Shown here: in pieces, positions 29,110 to 37,286 of the stretch | Numbering within the stretch: position 1 is the first letter of the stretch | Layout of the letters: every line of letters starts with the position of its first letter | Source: a virus | Virus record (IMG/VR): IMGVR_UViG_3300046777_001575 | Span: 1-64,000 of that record | DNA: 64,000 nucleotides | Direction: 5' to 3' (one strand) | The notes under the pieces: model-generated | The model's database searches: none | The model's input: only the letters and a program-made list of their open reading frames with translations | Told to the model about the DNA's origin: nothing | Position numbers and translations under genes: made by a program

Positions 29110-29640
29110 TTATGATGGATTTATTGGATGCCAGTCATAGTCGATAATGATCTTATTCCCCGCATAAGTACGGGCTGTACCAAAGTCAATAATATCTCTT
29201 GCTTCCTCAAGTTGATATATCTTAAAGTTGTGGAAAAACAGTGGTTTAGACTCATTTGACCAAAGGGCCTCATTTTGTGCTGCCCACTCATTTATATCTT
29301 TTGCAGAATCATCTGCATTGTCCAATAAATCACTTACCATTTGCTGTATATAAACCATCTGCTCAGATGGACTCCAACCTTTACTTACATTTCCTGTAGC
29401 ATAAAAATAGTACAAAACTTGTTCACATTTTATGTATGGAAATGGAGTTCTTCTCATTCTAAACATTCTGTCATATACTCCAAACAGTCCATTTGTATCT
29501 GGAAAAGTTTGAGTTAGTGAGTCAAGATCTGTTGGTAGTGTTGGAAAAAAATAAGTTGTTTCGTCTGTGCCAAACCTTTCATCAACTTTTGATGCCAAGT
29601 ATTTATTAATTATTGTTGGGGGATGATGTACTAATGCCAT
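29110..29640 (-). CDS. Tail terminator-like protein
   Basis: A 176-residue protein directly before the tail tube gene, where siphophages encode the tail terminator that caps the tube at the head side. The sequence has KCEQVLYYFYATGN, a helical QMVSDLLDNADDSAKDINEWA and a C-terminal FHNFKIYQLEEARDIIDFGTART. This alpha/beta pattern is compatible with that family. The start is coupled to the previous stop (TAATG) with GTAGGTG upstream. The call rests mostly on position. Confidence 0.5.
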   Translation of the reverse strand: MALVHHPPTIINKYLASKVDERFGTDETTYFFPTLPTDLDSLTQTFPDTNGLFGVYDRMFRMRRTPFPYIKCEQVLYYFYATGNVSKGWSPSEQMVYIQQMVSDLLDNADDSAKDINEWAAQNEALWSNESKPLFFHNFKIYQLEEARDIIDFGTARTYAGNKIIIDYDWHPINPS

Positions 29641-30314
29641 TATGCACCTACCCCTGCATTAGCAATCCAGCGATAGCCAGTTGATACGCCCTTTGTCTTA
29701 CCCATCTTTTTGCCTGCTTGCAAATTCTTTTTATATACTTGTGGGTTTTCAAGATACTGTGCGATTCCACTTACTCTTAAGAATGCTTGAGAAAAATATC
29801 TATTAAAGAACATATCAAACACTTTTTCAAAACCACCCTGAACTTCTGTTCCTCCAGGATTTAAAACTTCTACTGGTCCCTGTGTAAATACTGTCTCTCC
29901 ATTTTCTTCAAATGCTAAAACTTGTGCAGTTCTAGGTCTTATTGTGACTGGTATCCCCTGTTCCATAATTCTAGCCTTATCATAAAATGGTGTTCTAGAA
30001 CCATTTTTAATTGATGTTGATTGACTAAACGAAGACTTAAAAGAAAGGCCTAGATTGCTGGTTGTATAAGATATATCATATAGTCTTGCGCTTGGACTTC
30101 CTGTTTGGTTCCACTCATATATATGATGTAGCATATCTGGGTTAACTCTTGCATTTGAGTCAATAAATTCTTTCATTAATTCTACCGTTTCCATTCCTAC
30201 TGTTTTTAAGAATATAGTTTTTCCTCTTTGAATACCATCTAAAAATCCAATAGAGTAGTCAACAATGTTACTCATTTCCTTCTTAAACTGGTTAGAATTA
30301 AATACGGCTCTCAT
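29640..30314 (-). CDS. Neck/tail-completion protein
   Basis: A 224-residue protein with an N-terminal helical region (MRAVFNSNQFKKEMSNIVDYSIGFLDGIQRGK) and a central beta region. Its place between the head-closure-like and tail-terminator-like genes matches HK97 gp10-type neck or tail completion proteins. The C-terminus is basic (KKMGKTKGVSTGYRW). The CAGGTGACGT ribosome binding site precedes the ATG at 30314, and the gene overlaps its upstream neighbour by 4 bases. Confidence 0.45.
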   Translation of the reverse strand: MRAVFNSNQFKKEMSNIVDYSIGFLDGIQRGKTIFLKTVGMETVELMKEFIDSNARVNPDMLHHIYEWNQTGSPSARLYDISYTTSNLGLSFKSSFSQSTSIKNGSRTPFYDKARIMEQGIPVTIRPRTAQVLAFEENGETVFTQGPVEVLNPGGTEVQGGFEKVFDMFFNRYFSQAFLRVSGIAQYLENPQVYKKNLQAGKKMGKTKGVSTGYRWIANAGVGA

Positions 30315-30760
30315 ACGTCACCTGTTTGATTTTCTGACCTTCTGATTACTACGTTATAGGACTCAACTACTCCAAATGGTCCAACAAAAGGCTCGTATGT
30401 GGCTATTTCAAAGAGGGTCCCCTTACCAGATCTTGGACCAGAGGTCTCCATATAAACAAGGTTACCGCTTTGATCTCTGATATCTGTTATTAAGATATTG
30501 GTTAGAGAATTTTTGTTATCACGAGAAGATATTCGAATATCTGATTTTGTTCTGCCAACTAAAATTGAATTCTGTGTTATATTTACGTTTGGCTTTACTT
30601 CTTCTTTAAAAGCAGATCCGCCAGATGAAAATGTGCAAGCAAACACTCTATCTAAAACCCATTGCTTTTTTATTGCACCGTAGTTGCCTTGTTCTACTAT
30701 AGGATGATAAACTGATGCTTGAAGCGGATACATGAAGTCTGGGGTTTCGCAAACAACCAT
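30311..30760 (-). CDS. Head-closure (stopper)-like protein
   Basis: A 149-residue strand-rich protein. DRVFACTFSSGGSAF, ILVGRTKSDIRIS, NILITDIRDQSGN and ESYNVVIRRSEN are consistent with the small beta-barrel of head-tail stopper proteins. It is encoded right after the adaptor-like gene, as in HK97-type modules. A TTGGAG site lies just upstream of the ATG. There are no catalytic motifs. Confidence 0.45.
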   Translation of the reverse strand: MVVCETPDFMYPLQASVYHPIVEQGNYGAIKKQWVLDRVFACTFSSGGSAFKEEVKPNVNITQNSILVGRTKSDIRISSRDNKNSLTNILITDIRDQSGNLVYMETSGPRSGKGTLFEIATYEPFVGPFGVVESYNVVIRRSENQTGDV

Positions 30761-31641
30761 TATAAAACTCCAATTTTTGTAATAGACTTATTATACTTTG
30801 AGAGTATTTTGTCTACAATTATATTTCCTGTCCCCTGGAAAATACCTTTATCAAACTGAATTCTATATTGATCAGTATTGTATGAAGTAACAAATCTCTT
30901 GTAATAGTCTAACTTTCCACATTCAATATCATGAATCAGCATCTCTGTTGCTCTAACAATGTCTGATGGCACGGTAGTGTATCCATGCTCTACTACAATT
31001 CTATAGTCCCAAGTATTTCCAAACCCTCTGTACACAAACTGTGGGTCAAGTGAGTCTGAAGATGCTGCTGGTAAAACCAGTGGAGCAGATTCAGCACGAT
31101 TAATATTGTCTATTGATTTTTCAACAATTGCTGTTTTGTCTGATGTGACCTCAAACTCTCTATCTGTTACTAATTTGTTATTTTCATATACTGACAAAAC
31201 CTTCTTTACGTCATCCCATATTGGTAAGTAATCTGATCCTGTTCCTGTAAAATGTAAAACCTTTTTCTTATAATAAAATCCTTCTGGAACTATTGAATCA
31301 ATTATTGCTCTTGCAATTTCTTCATTATCAGCGTATGAAGCAATTTCTGATGCAGTACTTGCTTTATTGTTTGGATTAACATATGGCCTGGTTACCTCAT
31401 ATGTGTCATCAAAAATAATTTCATCTAAAACTTTAATTTCTACTCTATACTCAGAGTCATATCTTCCAGGTAGATTGATTGTAATTGTATCTCCCGTCGA
31501 TAGTTCTTCAAACTCTAAAGTAGAAAATGAAAGGTCCGCCATATCAGTTACCAAAACTGTAACATCTTTATCTGTAATAGATGCAGGGATAGTGTAAGTA
31601 ACTGGTATGTCTGCGTATGGCGGAACTCTCAATATATCCAT
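30760..31641 (-). CDS. Head-tail adaptor-like protein
   Basis: A 293-residue protein encoded after the major capsid. The N-terminal half is a beta-sandwich-like region (VTYTIPASITDKDVTVLVTDM...). The C-terminal half is helical with VVEHGYTTVPSDIVRATEMLIHDIECGKLDYYKRFVTSY. That part has the character of HK97 gp6-type adaptors, which bind the portal ring. The extra N-terminal sandwich makes it longer than the usual 100-residue adaptor and may be a decoration domain. Confidence 0.5.
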   Translation of the reverse strand: MDILRVPPYADIPVTYTIPASITDKDVTVLVTDMADLSFSTLEFEELSTGDTITINLPGRYDSEYRVEIKVLDEIIFDDTYEVTRPYVNPNNKASTASEIASYADNEEIARAIIDSIVPEGFYYKKKVLHFTGTGSDYLPIWDDVKKVLSVYENNKLVTDREFEVTSDKTAIVEKSIDNINRAESAPLVLPAASSDSLDPQFVYRGFGNTWDYRIVVEHGYTTVPSDIVRATEMLIHDIECGKLDYYKRFVTSYNTDQYRIQFDKGIFQGTGNIIVDKILSKYNKSITKIGVL

Positions 31642-31644
31642 CTT

Positions 31645-32070
31645 TTATTGCCCAAAAGCCTTCTTGACTTCTTCTGGTGTAGCAATACGAACATGTGATC
31701 TTGTTAGCCACTTGTCAGCCTGTTCCTTGGTAACGATGTTGTAGCCTTTAGAAATTGCTCCAACCTCTTCCCAGCGAACACTCTTAGTTGAATGAATTGC
31801 AACCTTTTCTGAATTATCAACTTCTGGCTTGATTTCTTTCTTAGGACCATCTGCTGCCATTGACCCAATAGCACCTGTTTGTGTAAAGCCTAATGATTGA
31901 ACTGGCTCTTTTACTGCTGGTGCTTCAACTGCTTTTTCGGCAATTGGTTCTGGTGTAACTGCTTCAACGGCTGGCTCTGCTACTGACTCTGCTGGTGTTT
32001 CAACTACTGGAGTTTTAGCAGGCTCTTGCTGTTTTGCTATATATTCTGATAACGGACTATTATTTTCCAT
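31645..32070 (-). CDS. Small structural protein with Pro/Ala/Glu-rich N-terminus
   Basis: The 141-residue protein has a disordered P/A/E/V-rich first half (PVVETPAESVAEPAVEAV) and a compact C-terminal domain (VRWEEVGAISKGYNIVTKEQADKWLTRSHVRIATPEEV). Proteins with this C-terminal pattern often follow the major capsid gene in actinobacterial phages; their role is unclear, possibly capsid decoration or connector support. It has a strong ribosome binding site (AAGGAGG) and its own TGATATAAT promoter, just after the capsid terminator. Confidence 0.6.
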   Translation of the reverse strand: MENNSPLSEYIAKQQEPAKTPVVETPAESVAEPAVEAVTPEPIAEKAVEAPAVKEPVQSLGFTQTGAIGSMAADGPKKEIKPEVDNSEKVAIHSTKSVRWEEVGAISKGYNIVTKEQADKWLTRSHVRIATPEEVKKAFGQ

Positions 32071-32088
32071 TGTATCCTCCTTGTTTGT

Positions 32089-32097
32089 ATTATATCA
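32089..32097 (-). promoter_or_regulatory. Extended -10 promoter TGATATAAT after the capsid terminator
   Basis: TGATATAAT on the minus strand, followed by a leader of about 12 bases with AAGGAGG and the ATG at 32070. Together with the terminator at 32110-32139 it re-starts transcription after the capsid gene. Confidence 0.6.
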
Positions 32098-32109
32098 TTA
32101 AAGTATTAA

Positions 32110-32139
32110 GGGGGACAGGAGAGTGAACTCCCGCCCCCC
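32110..32139 (-). terminator. Terminator after the major capsid gene
   Basis: A 12-pair G/C-rich stem (GGGGGGCGGGAG with CTCCTGTCCCCC) and a 6-base loop on the minus strand. Two G-U pairs form only in the minus-strand RNA. The following sequence TTAATACTTTAA is only a weak U tract. Confidence 0.75.
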
Positions 32140-32160
32140 ATTAAAGGTACTGTTTACAGA

Positions 32161-33294
32161 TTATGAATCTGAAGCAGCGTCAGCGAATGCAATTGCATCC
32201 TCTTCTTCCCATTGAATACCAAAGCGGACGAATACTGTGTATTCAATTGTGTCCTTCTTTGCTACGTATTCACGGTTTACAGTGATATCTCTTTGGAATC
32301 CCCATACACGGTTGGCAGGGAATGTCAAATCGATATAGCCTGCTGGGTAGTAAGGAACTTCCTGAACTTCAATTCCGAGAACACGAGTTGTACGTGCTCC
32401 ACCGAATGTCTGTCCGATACCATCGAGGTATGATTGACGATTTGCCTGAGTGCTTCCTGGAACCTGTCCAGCAAATGCCTCAGCAACTGCGTCAGCAAGT
32501 GTACCGTTGTTCTTAACGATTCCACCGAATGCGTCAGTACCTGCATAGAACTTAAGATTGTTCTTAAGTGCACGGTACTTACGTGGCATTGCATTGATGA
32601 TGCCCTGCATTACATCAGGTGTCCAGGCATTGTTTGATACCTCTACAACTGACTCATGTGCATCTCCGTTTGTCTTTACCTTGTTGATAAAGCCTGGCAT
32701 GATTGACAAGAATGCTCCTGTCGCACCATCACCATTGATAGCGAGATCTTCGATATCATTTGCGAATGCGTTGGTCATCAAGCGTACCAAGTGATCTTCT
32801 AGAGCGTCACCTTCTACACCATCTTCCAATGATTCTGCTGTTACTTCCCAATCAAGACGAATCTTCTTGGTAGTAAGTTCGACCTTAGAGAATGTTGCAC
32901 CTGTGTTTGTGTAGTTGCCAACTGCTTGCGCTGCTGCACGAATTACACGCTCACCGACGTTTACCTTCTCAAGTTCCATTGAGTTAGCCTTCATTGTTAC
33001 ACGACGGCCATCCTTTGCTAACACTGTAGCGTCCCAAACATAGTCGATAAAACGACGTGCCTGCTCGGGGCGCAAAATTCCAGAAGCCGCTGAACCACTA
33101 GGGTTAACAGCGTTTGCTCCGCTTGTAGATCCAAGAGTTGCTGTTGGAATATTACCAAGTGTGTTTGCACCTGGATCTGTTACTCCACCAATTCCACCTG
33201 ATGCGAAAGCACCTTGACCCTGGTAAAGACCTGGTGTAGTTCCACCTAGATCTCCACTAGCGCCTGGCTGGTTTTTGATTATTTCTTCTGACAT
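32161..33294 (-). CDS. Major capsid protein (HK97 fold)
   Basis: The 377-residue protein follows a protease-scaffold gene and forms the icosahedral shell. The Ser/Gly-rich N-terminus (about 80 residues) is followed by a typical HK97-like body. VGERVIRAAAQAVGNYTN, the long-helix region SLEDGVEGDALEDHLVRLMTNAF and a C-terminal ITVNREYVAKKDTIEYTVFVRFG strand are recognisable. The frame is open to an ATG at 33321, but AGGAGGTGA lies ideally before the ATG at 33294, so that start is chosen. Codon choice is less AT-biased than in neighbours, fitting high expression. Confidence 0.85.
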   Translation of the reverse strand: MSEEIIKNQPGASGDLGGTTPGLYQGQGAFASGGIGGVTDPGANTLGNIPTATLGSTSGANAVNPSGSAASGILRPEQARRFIDYVWDATVLAKDGRRVTMKANSMELEKVNVGERVIRAAAQAVGNYTNTGATFSKVELTTKKIRLDWEVTAESLEDGVEGDALEDHLVRLMTNAFANDIEDLAINGDGATGAFLSIMPGFINKVKTNGDAHESVVEVSNNAWTPDVMQGIINAMPRKYRALKNNLKFYAGTDAFGGIVKNNGTLADAVAEAFAGQVPGSTQANRQSYLDGIGQTFGGARTTRVLGIEVQEVPYYPAGYIDLTFPANRVWGFQRDITVNREYVAKKDTIEYTVFVRFGIQWEEEDAIAFADAASDS

Positions 33295-33317
33295 ATTGTC
33301 ACCTCCTAGTGATTTGT

Positions 33318-34649
33318 TCATTTGAATAGATCGGCTGTTTTGAGGAAACTACCGCCCCATAGGGATTTTTCAACCATTTCAGGTTGAGACTGAAAGATAT
33401 CGCCGATATCTCCAGACTTTCGGAATGCGGTGTCTGCTTCCACAGCGTCTACTCGTTTTCCAAATTCATTAAACTCATTTGTTACTGATGCAATATCTTT
33501 TGCAACGGCTGCAAATGAATCCTTTACTACATCAACATCTACCTTTGAAGACTTAAGAAGTTCTACTTCTGCTTGCAAAGATTTTACTGTTGACAATAGA
33601 TCGCTAAAGGCTGATGTTAGATTATTCTTGATTTCTGCAATTGCTTCAACAACTACATCATCTGACTTAGATACATCTGCGCTTGCGTCTGCTACCTTTT
33701 CAACTGCTTCTGCAACTGGTGCATTTTCAGTATTTTCTACAACTGCTTCTTCTGACTTTACAACTTCTGCTGTTTCAGTCTCTTCTGCTTTTGCTACTTC
33801 GGTAACTTCTTCAACCACGGCATCTGCCTCTGGAGCGACCACAACATCTTCAACTACATCTGTCTTTTCAACTTGTGTCTTTGATTTTGTCATATGTTGT
33901 ACCTCCTTGTTAATCTTAGAAGTATTAATGCCTTTAGCACTATCAACTAAGAATTTTATCATTGTTGTTTTTTCATCATCCGTTTTTTCAACGAACCCTA
34001 TGTTTTCCATCTGCTCTCCAGTAATGGGGCTAAGTTCTGACTCGTTTTCAGATGAAATTACAATTCCATTTTCCTTATCATAAAAAACATTTTCTAATAC
34101 TGTTGTATCTGCTTTAATTACGTCAACACCGTCAACCTTTTCTACAGATACAATATTTGCAAACTGATTTGCTGGGGAATCTACAAGACTCAACTCAACC
34201 AAATCATAATCTTTAATAATTCTAATCTGTGAGTCTGATTTTTCATCATAACCATCATCCCACTTATTCATACGACCACCAATAGAAAATCCTGTTAGTG
34301 TGCCGTCCAAAACCTTTTCCCATGTATCTTGTGCACCCTTTGAAACATATGCAGATACAAAAACACCTTTATAAAATTTCTTTGATTCTGGATCAAAGTA
34401 CTTATCTTCTTTAAAGTTAATCATTTTTCCAACTGCTAATGGTTGGTGCATTTCACGAATATTACCACGGAACTTTGCAAATGCATTCATAGACGCTTCA
34501 GAAGTTACAATGTCGTTTTGCTTGTCAAGATTATCTAGAGATGCAAAACCAGAAACAATGCGTCTTTCCTTGTCTACCTTACTAAAAGGCATCGAAAGAC
34601 GAAGATTTTCCCCATCTGAATTCCAATGGGCTTTTGATATATTGCTCAC
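33318..34649 (-). CDS. Prohead protease fused to scaffold
   Basis: The roughly 443-residue protein matches HK97-type S78/U35 prohead proteases. The N-terminal domain has RRIVSGFASLDNLDKQNDIV, the catalytic His in IREMHQPLAVG near residue 66, Ser in LTGFSIGGRM near residue 120, and VELSLVDSPANQF near residue 153. The long C-terminal half is an acidic, Val/Glu-rich scaffold (EEVTEVAKAEETETAEV) with a coiled coil (LLSTVKSLQAEVELLKSSKVD). The protease would cleave the scaffold and capsid N-termini. GTG codons occur at 34652 and 34649; the latter stands 6 bases after TATAAT, so a leaderless start is proposed. Confidence 0.82.
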   Translation of the reverse strand: MSNISKAHWNSDGENLRLSMPFSKVDKERRIVSGFASLDNLDKQNDIVTSEASMNAFAKFRGNIREMHQPLAVGKMINFKEDKYFDPESKKFYKGVFVSAYVSKGAQDTWEKVLDGTLTGFSIGGRMNKWDDGYDEKSDSQIRIIKDYDLVELSLVDSPANQFANIVSVEKVDGVDVIKADTTVLENVFYDKENGIVISSENESELSPITGEQMENIGFVEKTDDEKTTMIKFLVDSAKGINTSKINKEVQHMTKSKTQVEKTDVVEDVVVAPEADAVVEEVTEVAKAEETETAEVVKSEEAVVENTENAPVAEAVEKVADASADVSKSDDVVVEAIAEIKNNLTSAFSDLLSTVKSLQAEVELLKSSKVDVDVVKDSFAAVAKDIASVTNEFNEFGKRVDAVEADTAFRKSGDIGDIFQSQPEMVEKSLWGGSFLKTADLFK

Positions 34650-34655
34650 CACTAT

Positions 34656-34661
34656 ATTATA
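34656..34661 (-). promoter_or_regulatory. Leaderless-type -10 element for protease-scaffold
   Basis: TATAAT on the minus strand, 6 bases before the GTG at 34649. No ribosome binding site is placed properly for this gene. Confidence 0.45.
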
Positions 34662-34705
34662 TACCCTCTTTTTTCATATCTTGAATACTGAGATATAGAT
34701 AACGA

Positions 34706-35287
34706 CTAATTTCTCCACCCTGGTCTTGCAGCCCTGAATAGCGCATTAAGAGATTTTTCACTCATCTGAAATAGCCCCTTTGATATACGCATATATTCGC
34801 TATCTTTTTGTGCTAGATGAACAAAAAGAAGGGTTAGGTGATCATCTTCACTAGAAGAGGGAAAGTCTGGTCTTCCATGTACTTCCTCTTCACCCTTAAT
34901 AAAAAAGATAGAGTTTGGTACATTGCTAAAACTTTCACCATTAATAATCAATGGCCAATCGATAGTGCCATCAATAACCATGTCCATTACCCACTCGCCA
35001 GTAGTTATATCTTTGTGTTCTCTAAGTTCTGGAACTAGACCATCTTTAATTCTGTAGTCAACTATTTGACTGTATACGATTTCTAGTGAGTCATCTCCAG
35101 TTTCTTTCTTTGCTATATTTAAAAACATTGTACTAAACTCTTCTGGCAAAAAGACTACCTTGTAGTACCTAGTAAGTTCTTCACCATAAGACCAAGAACT
35201 CATATCTTTTTTTTGATCTAAAACATATGCTTTTATTTTGTCAAAAGTTTCATTATCAAAAAAATTATTTTTATATATAGATCTCAT
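34706..35287 (-). CDS. 2-oxoglutarate/Fe(II) oxygenase-like protein (copy 2), between portal and protease
   Basis: The 193-residue protein has H91-x-D93 (REHKDI), distal H137 (EEVHGRPDFP) and the IDWPLIINGESF segment shared with the proteins at 846-1538 and 54525-55064. This points to one paralogous 2OG-Fe(II) oxygenase-like group. In the third copy the matching motif is EHWREDFP. It is inserted between portal and protease genes, which are normally adjacent, so it has probably been acquired. Its start shares bases with the portal stop (TAATG). It may hydroxylate a virion protein, but no substrate can be named. Confidence 0.6.
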   Translation of the reverse strand: MRSIYKNNFFDNETFDKIKAYVLDQKKDMSSWSYGEELTRYYKVVFLPEEFSTMFLNIAKKETGDDSLEIVYSQIVDYRIKDGLVPELREHKDITTGEWVMDMVIDGTIDWPLIINGESFSNVPNSIFFIKGEEEVHGRPDFPSSSEDDHLTLLFVHLAQKDSEYMRISKGLFQMSEKSLNALFRAARPGWRN

Positions 35288-36879
35288 TATGATGAAGACC
35301 GACCCTCACCCTTTGGATTTCTTCCAGATACAGTTGAAGTACTGTCAGAATTATTATTTGTTCTTTCTGCATCTCTTGCTCTTGTAGTATTTGCCTCTGC
35401 TGCGGTAGTTGGTTTAATATCTAACACTTCGTCTCCGCCTTCTCTTTGTGGCATGTCCAAAATTACTCTTGCCTCATTTGGAGTTATGATTTGATTCTTG
35501 ACATATCTTTCAAGAATTTGAGATTGTGCAATTTCATCAGTAAGTGTTAATTCGTTGAACACAAACTCAAGAATGTCTGTTTTTTCTCTAATGATTTTAT
35601 TGATCATCTTTTCAAGTTGTCGTTGTGCTGGTCTAGCAACCTGTTCCTTAAAGGTGCGATCCTGTGCAAGTGCTGCTGCAATAGAACCAGAATCGCCACC
35701 TCCAAGTTTAGACAGTGGCACTTGATGTGCTACTAGGATGTCATCACGGTTTTGTTTACGATACTCTTTAAATGAGCCGTCTTGTATACCGTCTTCGATG
35801 GGATCCATTTTAAATTCAACTTTATTATTTTCGCTATCTCCTGGAAGTGGAATATATAGCGTTCTGTGCGATTGCCCTCTAAGATTTGTTTGTAAGAACC
35901 TAAACATCTTGTCTTCTGCATCTCCAGAAAGTTTTGCACCCTTTAATGTTACAACATATCTTGGTACTGCCTTGTTAGCAAAATAATCAATATTGTACTG
36001 TGAAGCAAGTGAGTCTCCATGTAATGAGTTAATAGCCGACATGATGTCAGGAACTCCATAAAATGTATTAAGAGGTGAGTATTGCTTAAAGTGAATAATT
36101 TCATTTGGTCTTGAATCAGTTGTTAAAGGATTTGGATTCTTTGCTCCAAAGTTACGGAAGTAAACAATCTTGTTTCCAATGATCTGTACGTAACCATCCT
36201 TGAGTCGTCTTACTCGCATTGTAGTTGCTGGTATATGTCCAACATATCCTATCTCACCACGAATAGTTCTACCAATTTCTAGATAGCCATTTCCTGTTGA
36301 CTGTAGGTCTGTATAAACCTTTTCCATTGTTGCTGTAAATGAGTCGTCATCATTAAGAGATTCTAACCAATCACGCATTTCAATCTTTGCTCGTTCGATT
36401 CTCTTTCTGGCTTTTTGTGTTGCGCTATTATCTTCTGCTGACTCAAGCCTCATGAGGGTTCTTTGAGAAACCTTAAACTCGTATCCAAGTCCAACAATGT
36501 TTTCTACCTTTGCGTCAATAGCAGCATGATTAGCAAAAGATGTATCGTAGTAGTTTGCCAATTCATAAAGATTCCATGGTGGCGTAATGACATCAAACAT
36601 TCCATAGCCGTTTACATATACTAGCCCTGGATTTATCTCTTTTGACTGTGCTCCATCAATACCGCTTTTTCCAGCAAGTGCTGCTGTTGTATATTGAGTT
36701 GTTGGCTGTACCATCTTTGATGAAAGCCTAGAGGTTCTTCTTTTAAAGTTTGCATCTAGACCGTCTAAACTTTTTAGGGTTTCCCAAGTTCCAGTAAAAG
36801 GATCTGACTTTGCAAATGGGTCATCTTTCTTAATTGCATCATCAATTTTTGCACTAATCACATATTCATTATCTTCCAT
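35287..36879 (-). CDS. Portal protein
   Basis: The 530-residue protein is the dodecameric DNA gate of the capsid. Matching features are the N-terminal ITPPWNLYELANYYDTSFANHAAI segment, the wing region (STGNGYLEIGRTIRGEIGYVGHIP), the stem/clip region (IHFKQYSPLNTFYGVPDIMSAIN) and the crown helices with RPAQRQLEKMINKIIREK. The C-terminal 50 residues are polar and disordered (TNNNSDSTSTVSGRN). A TGAGGAA ribosome binding site precedes the ATG at 36879. The terminase that normally lies just upstream is not found there. Confidence 0.85.
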   Translation of the reverse strand: MEDNEYVISAKIDDAIKKDDPFAKSDPFTGTWETLKSLDGLDANFKRRTSRLSSKMVQPTTQYTTAALAGKSGIDGAQSKEINPGLVYVNGYGMFDVITPPWNLYELANYYDTSFANHAAIDAKVENIVGLGYEFKVSQRTLMRLESAEDNSATQKARKRIERAKIEMRDWLESLNDDDSFTATMEKVYTDLQSTGNGYLEIGRTIRGEIGYVGHIPATTMRVRRLKDGYVQIIGNKIVYFRNFGAKNPNPLTTDSRPNEIIHFKQYSPLNTFYGVPDIMSAINSLHGDSLASQYNIDYFANKAVPRYVVTLKGAKLSGDAEDKMFRFLQTNLRGQSHRTLYIPLPGDSENNKVEFKMDPIEDGIQDGSFKEYRKQNRDDILVAHQVPLSKLGGGDSGSIAAALAQDRTFKEQVARPAQRQLEKMINKIIREKTDILEFVFNELTLTDEIAQSQILERYVKNQIITPNEARVILDMPQREGGDEVLDIKPTTAAEANTTRARDAERTNNNSDSTSTVSGRNPKGEGRSSS

Positions 36880-36881
36880 AA

Positions 36882-37268
36882 TTATTCCTCATCACCATAT
36901 AGAGCAATAGTATCTTTTGCTGCTTGAACCGCACCCAGATCATTAAGATTTGGAATTAGTCCAGACTTCATTCTGTCAACCTGTTCTGAATACTCTTCTT
37001 CAGAAACTCTTGTTAGTCCTGGAACAAATACACAAGTTCCATCTCCTGGATCTCCATAGTGCATTGCTGCCTTTTTTAATTCTGCTATTCTAGAAATATC
37101 ATTTTTATCTGAAGGGATATTCAGCACAGAACCATTACCATCTGTAAACCATTTACCATTTGCTTTTTTGTAGACATAAAGTCCCCAGTCATAGTTTTTT
37201 TCAATGACCTGTCTTCGAACATTTTTTACAATTGGTTGACCAGTTTTTGGGTCTATTAATGAATCCAT
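36882..37268 (-). CDS. Hypothetical protein preceding portal
   Basis: A 128-residue protein with YDWGLYVYKKANGKWFTDGNGSVLNIP and a GDPGDGTCVFVPGLTRVSEEEY segment. It lies 2 bases upstream of the portal gene and is co-directional. The initiator ATG lies 7 bases after TGGTATACT with no ribosome binding site, so it appears to be the first, leaderless gene of the capsid operon. Similar small proteins precede portals in several actinobacterial phages. Function unknown. Confidence 0.6.
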   Translation of the reverse strand: MDSLIDPKTGQPIVKNVRRQVIEKNYDWGLYVYKKANGKWFTDGNGSVLNIPSDKNDISRIAELKKAAMHYGDPGDGTCVFVPGLTRVSEEEYSEQVDRMKSGLIPNLNDLGAVQAAKDTIALYGDEE

Positions 37269-37275
37269 AACTATA

Positions 37276-37284
37276 AGTATACCA
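37276..37284 (-). promoter_or_regulatory. Leaderless promoter TGGTATACT of the capsid operon
   Basis: TGGTATACT on the minus strand, 7 bases before the ATG at 37268. It sits in the 18-base gap after the LamG-like gene. Confidence 0.55.
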
Positions 37285-37286
37285 TA

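Noticed and set aside
33430-34083. Open plus-strand frame of 217 codons opposite the protease-scaffold gene
   Set aside because: Ser/Thr/Ala-rich complement of the Glu/Val/Ala scaffold codons; no start signals.
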